From assembly GCA_008360955.1 (NCBI GenBank), contig LUCM01000229.1, forward strand, positions 61,534-125,533: a DNA stretch of 64,000 bases, in the 5' to 3' direction. The notes beneath the pieces are model-generated. The model was not told the origin of the DNA. It ran no database searches and worked only from the letters and a program-made list of their open reading frames with translations. Both the position numbers and the translations under genes were made by a program. Origin of the DNA: Fasciolopsis buskii. Its lineage: Eukaryota; Platyhelminthes; Trematoda; Plagiorchiida; Fasciolidae. Positions 31,736-44,755 of this stretch are shown here, in pieces (positions within the stretch are counted from its first letter, which is position 1; each line of letters begins with the position of its first letter).

Positions 31736-34700
31736 AGCAAGCCCAGAACACGTTTACGCCTGGGTACTTATTGTGACATCGAAATGCCTATCATCGGTTA
31801 CATTATCACATTCGTGATTTATTCACTCGGTCCAGTGAAGCAGCTATTGAATCCATGGTCAAAAATACCAACGGGACAATCGGCCGCCTAGGAGAAATTG
31901 AGACACCAAACTTTTACCTTAAGCATATGTGGAATGAAGTTGGAAGACTGTAAAAGTAATTGTCTTCTGGGAAATACTTATCCTGTCCTATTTCATATTG
32001 ACGATGGCATGTTTTGTCATAGTTCTCATATGTTAGTGAGGTAGACATGTGTTAGATAATCGGAACCGCAAGTTCCCATTAGATGCACTTACACAGAACA
32101 AAGTCTTTGGTTGTTCAGTCAAAAATGGATGAAGCAAAGTGCGATCAGTTCTTGAGTGCGGCACAAAATGAGGAAATCATAAAAGTAGCAAAAGAAGTTT
32201 TAATCCTCCAGCTCCTTTCGACTTTCACTTTTCTAGAACTAGTTAACTAAGAAGTGATTCCTATTAACACATTCAGTAAAACAGATTGCCATATTTGGTT
32301 TCATGGTCAATGGATATCAGCAGTGCTTTTTTAAATGCAACAACGAAGGTTATAAATTCAAAATAAAACTTTGGAAAATCGTCTCTAACAACTTTGTTGT
32401 ATGTCTATCGATGTTTTGCGGTCGTTATGCGTGATTTCCTGTCACGTTCCATTTTCCCACCACTCCAAATGAAAATGTTCGATTTCTTTTTTGTCTCTGC
32501 CTCTCAGTCATTTCTAAATGAATCACTAACATAAACGTGACGTCACTGTCATGCGCGCGTTACATTGCATTCTCATGATCGGACGTAAGTGCATGTAAGC
32601 ACCGAACGCGGTCCCTTGTTTGCATATAGTTGTTCAGTTTAGATTCTCATGTAGTTTGCATATGGAATATCTTAAGTCATACAAAACGAGTGAATCAACG
32701 GTTACCGTAAGCCTCTTGTCTTTCCCGCCTGAACTGTCGTCGACAAAGTGGATACGGATTGTCCCTCCGCTTCTACTGAGTGAAATTAGTCCACGTAAGG
32801 TGTTTTGCTTCAAAGCTACCGACTTTGCTATCCGAGCACTGCAACTTCAATACTCTGAGCAGTCTTTACTAATACATCTCAGGATGTTGTGCACGTAACC
32901 AATCTGGAGAGGTTGGTCAGCATTACTAATGATTTGGTTGACGAAAAGAAAATCTAAGCACGGACAGAAAAGTAGACCACGTGCAGTTTGTTTCCGTTAT
33001 AGTTCAACTTCAGTTTTTATTGTCGTGAGAAACCACTTTCCAGACATCCATAAATTCAGCATTAATAGTTAAAATAATTGTGATCGACACTTTCCAAATA
33101 CGGGATTTTTCGGAGTTTTGTGAAATAAATTCGCATTTAAATAAAAAATATTCGAGATTGCCACCCGATTGATCCATTGAGAACTCGTTCACTTGACTCA
33201 ACCGGCTCGCGCACATTGTCACTCTGCATAGCTCCAGTCCCTAACGAATACCATCTTTTATCTTATCTACGTACATCTTTTACTAAGTACATCATCTTAA
33301 GGAAAGGGGTTACGGCCAATGGATCACCGCCAATTTGGGTTGTTGGCCGAAGGAGAGGAAGATCCGAACCCACGACCGCACAAAAATGACCGCTTGATCG
33401 TTGCCGGTTTTCCTTTATTGGTACCGATAATCAAACCCGATCGGGTACTATCGGCCTTTCACGTGAACATTTTGGAAATGAAGTGGAAATTCTCGTTCCG
33501 AGACCCGTTTTAAACGCCCCCAATCCCTATAATATCCAGGTCATTTCACTCATAATAAACATGTGATCCGGAATCCCTATCGGGACACATGATCAGGCTA
33601 GATCATCGCGGTCGTTAGGCATTGAACAAACACCGGAACCCCTCTGGCGCCAAAAGCACCTAAGTTTCTGACCGTACAACTCCCAATCCATATCCACGCT
33701 AAATCATTTCTTGTACTGGCCTTCACCTTCAAATCGTAAGTAAACAAGAGGTATCTAATCGGATCCACATATCATCCGAGAGTTTTATTGAGAAGTGTTC
33801 GAATTTAGACACACTCCAGTTTAGGCAATTTGGTAGCCGATGTCTGAGCTTGTTTAGCCGACGCTTCTCGATCCTTTGAAAGCGGACATAATTTCTCGAC
33901 CGGTTATTTGCGCAGCCGCAACAAATATTTTTGCGGTAACGAAATATCCATTGGTTATGAACATCCTCGGTGGTTTCAGTATTACCAGAATGTTATACAT
34001 ATTACTAGGATGTCGTGCGCATATGTCGGTGCCCTTGAAAACAAACTGACTGAAGAATTCGAAGTATTTTTAACCTGTTGAGAAGTTACCAAAAACTTGC
34101 CAAACACCCTTGTTGTCGGTCGTGCTCAACTGGTCAATAAAATGGACTAAAGATTTTGTTTTATGGTGCTAACCTCGAAATAATCTTCCGCTGCACTGAT
34201 TTTTAACTGAATTTCAGCCGGTGTGCAGTGACTAAGTATTCCTGAGGATTACATTAACCGACTGGTTATAAGTAAAAGGAGCAGATTTGGGGAGAAAAAC
34301 TAGCTAGCTTATGAACGCAGTGATCTGCCTCCTATTAATCACATATCTACTTGATGTCATTTTTTCCACACCGGGAAAGTCACGAGAACGAGCTGTTTGC
34401 GTCGATAACAATCGACCTGATTAGAATTTACAGCCCATACTTTAAAATAATTTTACGACTATTGAACAGCTTTAAACACCCTGTCATTTCAATTACAGAG
34501 ACAATAACACATGCTCATAATGATTTTTCGATTCGTATGGATAAATGCATGGCAAATTGTGGTTTACTAATTCATTCTGAATTTATTTATAACTCACGTA
34601 GACACAAAGTCAAAAAGGTATATGCCTGAAAATGTTCCGTCCAGACACCACTACGTTTGTGGTTGCCCAAGGCTGATTTCGGTCACCGTTCAGTTGTCCA

Positions 34701-37139
34701 AACGTTGCAGGTTGGATAGATCAATCGCAACAGAAGACATACATTCGAATCCTTGATTGGCTTCATTCATATTTAACAGTTGTTTCTGTCTGTAACCTGG
34801 GAAACGCTTGAAAGTGAGTCACTGAAAATAGCTGTTTCATCAAACTGTCTTCATCGGCCGTCGTGTGACAGTAAGACAAATCCGTCGAACATTTGAAATA
34901 CGTGAATCACGTATTTTTTAATGAACTTTTTCATAATCGTCCTGTTGTGTACCGCTGACCAGAAGTGAGAAATTTCTTGTTAGCATCGGTATCAATATAG
35001 AAAATAGCCAGAGTGGTTATGTAGTATGCTTACCCGGGGACAGTGCCGCCTGATGACATTTACATCTGCCACAACCTGAAACAGTGTACCAACGGACACA
35101 AATTGAGCTGAAGCCCTGTAAGTGTATCAGCCAGCGTCAACACTTACAAAACAAAACTCACTGCCGCAGCTCACAACTTGATCGTTCTAAATATGCGTTG
35201 GCGTAGCTCAGGTTGTTGGCTTTCGTGCGTTTTGTTTGGCTTTCTTGGTGGTTAAATTCCAAACTTTTCATCACCGGTCAAGGGGACATCGTGTTCTTCT
35301 CTGTTTACGAGTTTGCCATTGGATTTGACTTTGATATTTTCCATAACTAGTCCGTATTATCTTGTTCCTGGATTCTAGAAGCCGACGTCTGACATGAGTA
35401 GTTTGACCTCACTAGCTGTTTTTCAAAATGTGAATATTTCGTTCAGCTGCTGTGAATCCGAATGTAGCGCCTTTTGACTTTCCTACGCGAGCCGTTTGCT
35501 TTTCGGTATACAGCATGTGATCCAATATGATATTCTAACACTTAGGTCCATCTAAAGAATCTCAGGCTTATGAATGCTTCCTTGAATGCCTTGTAGAGAC
35601 CTAGTTTAGAATCTCAAGTTTATTACGATTGAACCTTCGTTCTCCCTAATTATCATGGACACACGATATAGAGTGGATCAAGTCTTCCTGTAACTAGTTT
35701 GCCTTTATACGTTCGAATGGACAATTTCCCACAGTATGACCGACTTAGCGTTTGTCATAGCCGATGTGCATGACTTTGAATAGTTCTTTTGGTTTCTGAG
35801 GTGAGTCCTTCCATAGTTCTGGATAGTCCATGAGTCATTGTGATTTCTGGACAATGAAGATATCGTGAAATTATTTCTGCAGCTCTATTGATGTATACTT
35901 GAGTAATTCTTCTGTTTGATTTTGCTCTTTTTCACTCCCATACTCCTTTCTCCTCGATCACTTTATCGGGCTTCTCATCTAAACGCCAAGTTCAGCGCTC
36001 GAAACGTTGAGAAAATGAAAATGGCTAGGAAATTATCAGTTGAAGTGTCTGACAGCTTTTGATGGATAAAAAGTTTGATTTTCTTAGGTAATAATCTTAT
36101 TTAACAAAATAAACCGGTCTTTGAGAAAGTACGAAGACATACAATGAATACAGCGGTGAAAAATACGATCCATAAGGTGGCCAGAAAAGAACGAACAAAA
36201 AATCATAATCCACGGTAACGCCTGTTGGTCTGAACATGTCATGTGTAATTCGGCTGAAGTTTATAACTCATTACATCATCCGATGTTTGCGTATTTCTTG
36301 CTTGCACCCTTTAATCTCAGTGTACATGAAACCCTTGAAACAATATTATTATACCTCATCGTTTTACAAATGGACTCTTCCCTCCTCCAGAAAAGTTACT
36401 ATTCAGCTAATTTCCTCCGCGATTTTAGATTTCAAATTGGAAAAGCTTTCCGCGCACACAGAGGGACAGATAAGTTCATTCTGGTTCTCCTTCTTCCACG
36501 ACTTGTGGCTTATGGAGTGCATGAATTAGGCTGATGAGCATTTGTCATTATCGCCTTGCAAACTGGGCGCACTTTTCGTCTGCTTGTTTGTCGCATTTAA
36601 TCCTTTTTCTTCAAACGCTTTGCAAGTGCATCGCATTCAGTAAAAACAAATTTAAAAATGCATTATTGCTGTGTGTTTCTCCGGGAGTTTGCGGTTGTCC
36701 TGTACCTTAAACAATCCAGCGAACTAGAAAGATGGCACATTCGTTGTTCTTTTCTCTAGATTTCAGATTTGGGAAGTTGACCTGATAGATTTTAACAAAT
36801 GTAACATTGGCCCGTGAATTCTAACTGGTGGGTACGGATTGGTTCACAGGGCAATACTGCTCTGGCTATCAACTTGTGAGAGAGTCAATTTTATAGTCGA
36901 CTTTTGCAATCGTGAACTCCAGTGAATTCGATCGGTGATCTTGACACATTTTCAATCCCACCCCAATCAAGATGGTCTCAGGTCGGTTAACAAGACCTCA
37001 TTTATTTTTAGGTCTACACAAGATAGAAGCCATTGGCTGTTTGTCCTCGGAACATTATCTATACTCTGACTTTCAGTTCGAGCACTGCCCTCGCTCGCCC
37101 CTAAGCTTGTCACAGATCGGGATACCCTGGTTCCGCGAT
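31736..37139. other. Unassigned stretch of about 5.4 kb
   Basis: ORFs of 60-97 codons occur (for example plus 32620-32898, 34351-34629, and an overlapping pair at 36236-36534). None shows a known domain. A B-box-like GTGGGTTCGGATC on the minus strand near 33370 may mark an old SINE. No repeat shared with the recognised elements was seen. Confidence 0.3.
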
Positions 37140-37360
37140 TAGGACGGACAGTTTGCTACATCCTGGAAAACAGTTGTTCAGGCCTTTAACCCTTGCCCCA
37201 TTCACCAGAATGCACCGGGGCTTGCAGGACAGTTGTTGTTCGGACGTGCTCCGTCCTGTTTGTCACATGACCCACGGGACAGGCACGAAGCGGCTTTTCC
37301 TTCTGGTTCAAACTCAGATTCACCTTACAATTCACTGTGATGGATGTCACTAATCTGCGC
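37140..37360 (+). repeat. Dispersed repeat family X, copy 1
   Basis: The sequence from about 37205 to 37345 aligns with the reverse complement of 54935-55120. Shared blocks include GGGCTTGC, GGACGTGCTCCG against AGACGTGGTCCG, ATGACCCACGGGAC against ATGACTCATCGGAC, AACTCAGATTCACCTTAC against GCTCTGAGCCTCGCCTTAC. Identity is roughly 60-65% by eye. The element type is unknown. Confidence 0.45.
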
Positions 37361-37419
37361 AATTTAAACGAGTAATCGTTATTCCGCAAGTGACGTGTCG
37401 GCACACCGTTCGGCGCGGC

Positions 37420-37495
37420 CCGTAGCTCATCCGTTAGAGCACATGCTTTGCAGATGCGTGGGTATAACGGGGCTCCGGTGTGAACCCTACCGGAA
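37420..37495 (+). repeat. tRNA-like relic
   Basis: CCGTAGCTCATCCGTTAGAGCA has a well-formed A box and D-arm (GCTC/GAGC). It is followed by a possible anticodon arm (CATGC/GCGTG, with TTTGCAGAT as an oversized loop) and a T-arm-like hairpin, TCCGGT/ACCGGA, whose loop is not a normal TTCGA loop. No acceptor stem is evident. It may be a tRNA pseudogene or part of a SINE, not a working tRNA. Confidence 0.35.
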
Positions 37496-40400
37496 TTCAG
37501 GGATACAGTTGGATCAGTTTTACATTTCAAACTTCGTTTGTATTATTTTAGTAGTGTACGCAAATTACATTAGTACTTTTGTGTGTAAGGCCACCAGTAG
37601 CTTCGCATACTCTTCTAAATGGATTCGTAAACGCGCAGTTGACTTTACCTAACCAAACATTCTTTTCCAATGCCTGGGAGAAAATATTCTCATTAAATTC
37701 TCGTGCGATGAGATCGATTGACATTAATCAGACATCTGTGAGACAATAACAAAAAAATGATATCCTGAATGAGCTAGTCAGAATTGCGAAGACGAACGCC
37801 ATAAAGCGCTGGTCATTTACCGTGGAAGAAAAACCAGCTTAGATATCAGTAGTATTTGAAGCAGTTACGTCCAACTAGATCCATTCAGCAAGCATGCGTG
37901 GAAAATATTTAGCATTCTTGTGATCTAATTGTCAAATCAATCTGTTGAACAGTCCAGCATTTCAAACAAGATCTCTCGTTATGGATGCCATTCCACTTTG
38001 TTTAGCGTTGTATTCGCTACTAATTTCTGCTGCAGTCTTCTGGTTGAATGCAAGCACTTCTGACTGATTATCTTTGGAAACTCCACTCCATGGAGATTGA
38101 CCATATTAATTTAAATTAACCAAAGCAAATGCTTTCTAGAATCCGATACCGAGAGAAAACAAAAGTCAATTAGCAACAAAAAGAAACTAAATGGCGTCAA
38201 TATGCAACTTAGAAATAATTTTTTAATGGGTTATAAAAAGGAAATGACGCAAAATATGTAAGTTTCAGTATGGTCAAATCAGTGCTTATGATGTAAGCGC
38301 AAGTGCATGATACAAAATGCCTCTGGCTAAACCCCAATGAAGTGGATGGGAAGCGTCAGACATCGGTTGTTTGATGGGGTTCCCTGAAGGCACCAGATTG
38401 TTCTGGCACACAATCTGTCGTGATGGTGTCTAGCTGCAACCTGAAAGGGTTCAATGAATCCAGCGTTGAGTGTGATGCAGATGATGAAATTAGATGCATA
38501 GGATTCACGCTAGTGGAATGCGTTTTACTAAACAAGGAGAAGCGTAAAAAATCAGTGTCAAACACGAGGTTTCAGCCAATCATACAATAGTCCTAATACG
38601 ATTCGTCCACACCAGGATTGGTGATAAAATCAACCGTGCAAGTTTCGTCGAAAATGATTCGGCTAATTATTCATCGTTCATTCACATACACCAACAGATT
38701 TTAAAATGCATGCGTATCCTAAACCTCTTAAATGAAAGCAGTACATGTTAGCACATTGGGAAGATAGACTTAGAAGTATCAGAATAATCGACAAAGCAGA
38801 CTCTTCCATCAAATGGAAACAAGACAAAATCCAAAATTACCGGAGAGCGGAATCAGCGATAGTCAAACTCGGCGTAGTTAGTTCTGGTCGAAAATCAGGC
38901 ATATCACTTTCCAGTTTTCTCTACAAATAAAAACACCAATAATCTGCAGGTCAGTGGCCGAACTTTGGTCTTTCTTCGAGCAAGGATCATGCTGATAAAA
39001 ACCACTTTCCAAGTGGTGCATAATACCAGTGGCGCAGGAATTCAAATCGGCAGCAATCAGTTTTCAGCAAACGGAAATGAACTGACCACAGTTATGCCCG
39101 GGTGCGAACGATGAACATGCAGACGAAATCTGGAAGCTTTGCTACTTGTTTCATGAGAATCAGTGTGAAGGTATCCGTTCTCCAAAGATTTAGAATAGCT
39201 CACTCTCTCGAACATCAACTGCACATCTTCCATAGCAATGAGCCCACGAAGGATGCATATTTATTTGGAACCCTAAACCACATATCTCGCGGTTTTTCGG
39301 CTTAATCGAAATTTTCTTAAATGAAAAACTTGAAGATGGTCGAAGCGCCTAAGATACAGGCGTCGATCATCAGCTTTTCTCTGTTCCGATTACTGCTATT
39401 CAGCAGGCCGATCCTATCTCTAGATCGTCGTGATCCGTCCCCACTCACTCAAACCAGAACAATATCAATAGGCACAGAACCTGTCGTTTATTAGGTAAAA
39501 TCATCGGATATTTATAAGTTGCTTCGCTTGCATTATTGCACCTGTGCGATTGCCATCATTTCATCGGTTGTCCGGGTAGAGCTTTAACTGGCCCATCGTG
39601 TTCGATGCATTTCACGCGATTGAGTTCATGGCGTTTTTGCCAAATCCGGACCGCTCATCCTGATTCGTTGGTCCAGCTGACGATATGGCGTTCTCGGTTT
39701 GCACATTCGCACTCTTGCCTTCTGATCATGTCAATGTGTCGGCTGTTCGCCGGTTACCAATGGGATGACGGTCTCACCACAATCGTGCGTTCTGGACTTG
39801 CTCGCTTTCTTGCAAGATTAGGTTGCATCCACTCCTTTGTATTGATCGTGATTTGCCTGGCACAGTCCAGAGTCTCGCAACCACCAATAATCAATGGAAC
39901 CGTTCTATTAGACTAAGCGCAAACCCTATTACGATATCATCCCCTCACAACAGGTAATTTTTAGAAACTGGAGAACGAGAAAGACCAAGCGATCCAGTTG
40001 AAAACGAGTTATGCTTTTCTCGAAAACAATAAATTACTGATTAATTGGTCAGAAAATCGGAACTGAAAAAGTTGGGACGAAGTAACTCGGACGTGTCAGT
40101 CAATTATGTCAAGATACGGTTCATAAATCAAGCCATCCCCACGGATCAATGTTCTCTCTCTAGTGGGTTGCCCGGTTCAGTGAACGGTCAGAAGGCCGAC
40201 AACCGATGCCAGCAACGTAAGGGCACACATCGCAGAGGCATTTCAGCGATAAACTCAAGGGCCATCCTAGTAGACAATCCGATCAATCAAGGTTACATCA
40301 AAGGGATGGAGTCGAACGATTGAATAATTTTTTGTACATGTAATTGCTGCAGATTCCATGTAGCCTGATGCTTGGCGTTGTCAAGGCTTACTTCACCATA

Positions 40401-41502
40401 TGCATGAGATTCTGCATATCTGGCGTAAACTTGACTGATTTACAAATTCTCAAAAAAACCTAGGATCCAAATCTCGAATCAGGTTGCACCCGGTGACTAG
40501 AATTCCAAAGTGCCGAAGAAGGAGATTAGTACACTGCTCTGAATTTACACTGTCTCTCGTGGACCGGCAGATTGGAATTGACAACATTCGTCATAGTCCA
40601 CGTGAACAATACCAATCGTTGCATTGATTTTGTAGAGATTCTATGCCTCTCTTTGCCAAATCACACTAGTGGAGCTCGGAAACATGCGGCTCGTAAGAAT
40701 TTCAACTCTCTCCCAATCGTTTCTGGAAAAGTCTGAGGCCACTAAATTGGCGTCTTTAATGGGAAATTGGCCGAAACAGAATGGTTGACTCACCTTAAAA
40801 CGATGCATATAATTAACAGGATGAACTGTCTAAAAAGTTGTTATCAAGCACGGTCATTCGATTAAACTTCACACATTCACAGTTAAAATACCTCGAAAAT
40901 ACTCTGTTCCCCTATTTTATAGAAAATCGCTTCTCACATTAGCTGGTAGCACGTATCACAACTTGGCGGATCAATAATCCGCCTCGCTGAAACTTGACAT
41001 CTTCTAGGTGGCTGTATGGGAAAGCACGCATAAAATTTGATAAAATGATAGGCAAAATCATTCAGACATTCCATTTTCATTTAATACCCTTCCCCCAAAG
41101 TAACCGTGTGCCTCAACACCACAACTTATACACCACGTTCCAAATTCACTGGTCCGATTCACAGGTTTAGGAGAACAATGTCCGCTGCCATCTGCGGTGA
41201 ACGACCGATCAAGTGTCAAAGCGAATGAAGCGTCAACCAAAATCATGTGTGAAGACCGTGTATCAAAGTGACAAATCTGCAGTGATCGTCCGTGATCTAA
41301 ACGACGAGTGTGTCCAATTTGGTTCTTTACTGAATCAAAATGAAAAGCAAAACAAGGCATATATCTGTCTCTCCAAAATATCGAGCCCCGTTTAAATTGT
41401 TTCCTAACTCGCCTCGCACAGGTCGTTCCAATTCGTCACGTTATTATTCAATCCTTAAAAAAACTGCATTTGGGAAAACCAGAAACAGCGTCAAACAATC
41501 AT
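37496..41502. other. Unassigned stretch of about 4.0 kb
   Basis: The longest ORF is plus 39536-39916 (126 codons). It has a CHHFIGCPGRALTGPS block but no recognised fold. Plus 40045-40323 (92 codons) is also open and unassigned. No exon with convincing splice sites and no known repeat was identified. Confidence 0.3.
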
Positions 41503-41831
41503 CAAGTATTCGAATCAACATACTGAGTATCAGTATTAATATTCCACTAGTCCCTATATACATTTATTCTCATCACATGTATTCTTACTCATGTAATTCG
41601 AAATAACTCGCTCCAGTAAATATTCTAGTAGATCATGAGTTAATTGCTTGAACAGCCACACGGTTTGTGCTTTTCAAAACCCGTTAGAGAAAATGAATTC
41701 GGTCAGACAAGAAACAACAGTTTCCCAATCTCATTCATTCCGTTGACTTACGTGATTATAAATGATCTTCGAATTTGCACGAGCAAGTGGCCAAATCCTC
41801 AAGTATATGGGCTCCTGTCTCAAGTTCTTAT
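41503..41831 (+). repeat. 329-bp inverted repeat, left arm
   Basis: This is the reverse complement of 44427-44755 with about 5 differences (roughly 98.5% identity); 2.6 kb separates the arms. The shared frame reads KPVRENEFGQTRNNSFPISF, then PLTYVIINDLRICTSKWPNP and VYGLLSQVLI. A one-base indel at the AAAACCC run shifts the frame upstream of this block. The identity of the element is unknown. No terminal inverted repeats or target duplication were seen. Confidence 0.88.
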
Positions 41832-44426
41832 CGGTTGCATTCCTATTCAGTGTCTTTTAAGGAACATGTGAAAGAGGTAGTGAAATGCGTTGGGATGATG
41901 TCCAAATTCGTGGAAAATGATTTCTTGGTGTTGTTGAGCATGATTACGACAACGTGGTTGCTGAAATTCGGTCAAGTAGGCACGTCGCACCACTTCTCAT
42001 CAGATGACTTACCCTATGCACGATACAGGTTTTTATTTAGGCACAATTCCACAGTGCCTCAAAAGCCATCCGAATTCGCCAACCGAAACTGGACAATAGA
42101 GCACACGAGCTAACATTAATTTTCGATGGTTATGAGCATTATGGACTACAGTCATTGGGGTAACAAACCAAACTGATTAAAAGAACGAGAAAGTCGCCGA
42201 ATGGGATGCAGAAAGGTACAATAGCCTTGGAATAGACGTAAAGTGGCATAGAAGATTTCTTGAACAAACGCGGTCGGCCCAGAAGCTGTCATTATGAGAC
42301 ACCGATCTAGATTCAGTTTGTGGTTCCCCAGGCATTTATCGGCGAGACATTGCCTGCAATATTCATGGTTTGTGGCAAACTAGGGAAATTGTTTCACAGC
42401 AGTCAACATTTACTTTCAACCAAGTATGCTACGTCCGAGTCTGACAGACGTTCCAACAACGTGTTCATGCATCGTCATGTTTGCACTGTGCTCAATTTCT
42501 ATGCGCTTGCTTGCATATATACGCATACATTAATATGCCAGGTCTCCCAGCCCCTCACCTTTGGCAAGGTGCTTCTGCGATTTGTCAACTGAGCGTTGAC
42601 CATCAACGGATTACAACCTCAGGCGATCATCTTTAAATAATGCTTCTGATTTGGACGCTTGTGTAACGCCTTGAACTGAGGTTGCACGAATATTTCTCCC
42701 CTAAATCACCCATACAACTGTTTCCATTTTCTGTTGTTCAAGCCGGTTGGATATACCCATTCGAGCGGATGAACCACCTGATTCGGATCAAGAAAAGAAG
42801 GACTAACTGCGTTGGCAACAGTTTGGATGTGTTTTGCTTAGCTTGAGACGATCAATAAAAATTGGACATCAAAATAGCCAACTGAAGCGAACTTATTAAT
42901 TTCATATTTTGTAATCTACATGTATCCTCACCGACCTCGTTCTGGCACAAATTGAAGTAATGCAACCTGAAGCAATGCAAAGCTTATCGAACCGTCGGTT
43001 GTTATTTGCCCAACTCGTGACTGATCCGACGATGCGGAACTGAATAATTTGCGTACCATCTCCGAGATGCTCAAATGGTTAATCCAAATAGAACATTGGT
43101 TACTTACAGTATAATCTGCAGTTTGTTCATACCCATTAATCTCGGGATTAGGCCATTTCGTCTGCTTGAGTACGCCATATTAGCTTCACCGCTTGGGGAT
43201 GATCCACTTCACAGCTACGATTATCGTTCATATGTTTATATTTGATGTGTAGACATCAGGTGACACTAGTAAAGTTTAGTGGACGTGACACTCGACTTCG
43301 CTTGTTTCAGTCAAACTGTCACAGAAATTGAGAAAACTAGTTGGCGAACAAGCTCATTTTCAATGTTTCCTACTCACGCCATTACATCACAATCTATTAG
43401 GAAGAATTTTTGAAAGGGATTAGATTAGTCAGATAAACATATGAATGAGGAAGAGATTTTTGATGTTACATGGATGAACCAAAAAATGAGGAACGTGTTG
43501 TTGTTCACCAACTTTGGTTTCCTCAAAGTGGTCAGTGGGAACTTTCAGGGAGTATCAGAGAAATGTTCACGTATCGCTTTTTCACTCGCGACCTTTTTTC
43601 TCAGCTTTCATTTCGCACGCCGGATTGCCCGTACGCAGGAGATTATTCAACTCGGACATGGTCTTCACTTAATGCTTTCTGGATTAAATCGTGCCGACTA
43701 AATTGGTGTGCCATTGACCGAAAATTATATCAGATATAATACGCGGACAAATTATGAACCTAAACGGTACAACCCCTACGGTCAACTGACGAAAAATCTA
43801 AGCCAGTTTATTTTGGAGATGTCCAACATTTCCTCCTCATTCCATATTTTTTCTAGCATTCACTTCAGTTTGTTATGAAATCACGTCTCCACTTTGTCTT
43901 AATCCTTCAGTATTGCAAACGATGTTTCTTTGATACATGTGTGGGGAATCACAACTCATACCCAGATAGGTGTCACGCAAAAGCAACATCAGTATCGATT
44001 AGTCTTGCATGATAGATCACTTGTACCATTCAATTCATATATATCCATCCAGGGTCTTTCTTTGTTGCAAGCATGTTGACATGGTATGCAAATTCCGTTA
44101 CCCCGCAATTCGAAAATCCAATTAAAACGGATGTTGGTACATGCAAACTTTTATCCGGTTCCGGTTGGTAAATTCGTAAGACCTTGAAAAGCTGCACTGA
44201 CGGGCTTGAATTGCAGTATTGTGTGAAGATTGTCTCGAACCTGAAACTTTATTCACACAATAGGCTGCATGACCCGCCCATTCGGCTGAATCCAAATCCG
44301 TAGACCACCACCACTGCCAGCAGCAACAGCAGAGAATTCGTGCTCACAAAATGAACCACATCCTTCCACCGCACTACACTGTCTCTTGCACACCTATTAG
44401 GTGGATTGATTTCCAAGACGCAGTCA
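41832..44426. other. Spacer between inverted arms, unassigned
   Basis: This holds ORFs at 41775-42113, 42320-42592 and an overlapping pair at 43441-43739. None is recognisable. Next to each arm, an ungapped 39-codon stretch shows weak protein similarity between the two sides, ending in a hydrophobic segment, but this could be chance. Confidence 0.35.
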
Positions 44427-44755
44427 ATAAGAACTTGAGACAGGAGCCCATATACTTGAGGATTTGGCCACTTGCTCGTGCAAATTCGAAGATCATTTAT
44501 AATCACGTAAGTCAACGGAATGAATGAGATTGGGAAACTGTTGTTTCTTGTCTGACCGAATTCATTTTCTCTAACGGGTTTTTGAAAAGCACAAATCGTG
44601 TGGCTGTTCAAGCAATTAACTCATCATCTACTAGAATATTTACTGGAGCGAGTTATTTCGAATTACATGAGTAAGAATACATGTGATGAGAATAAATGCA
44701 TATAGGGACTAGTGGAATATTAATACTGATACTCAGTATGTTTATTCGAATACTT
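44427..44755 (-). repeat. 329-bp inverted repeat, right arm
   Basis: Partner of 41503-41831. The minus frame continues past the arm to 44249, giving 120 codons with a hydrophobic run (TNSLLLLLAVVVVYGFGF) near the end. I do not recognise the product. Confidence 0.88.

Noticed and set aside
39536..39916. A 126-codon plus ORF with CHHFIGCPGRALTGPS.
   Set aside because: No recognisable domain, no splice context and unremarkable composition; not enough to call a gene.
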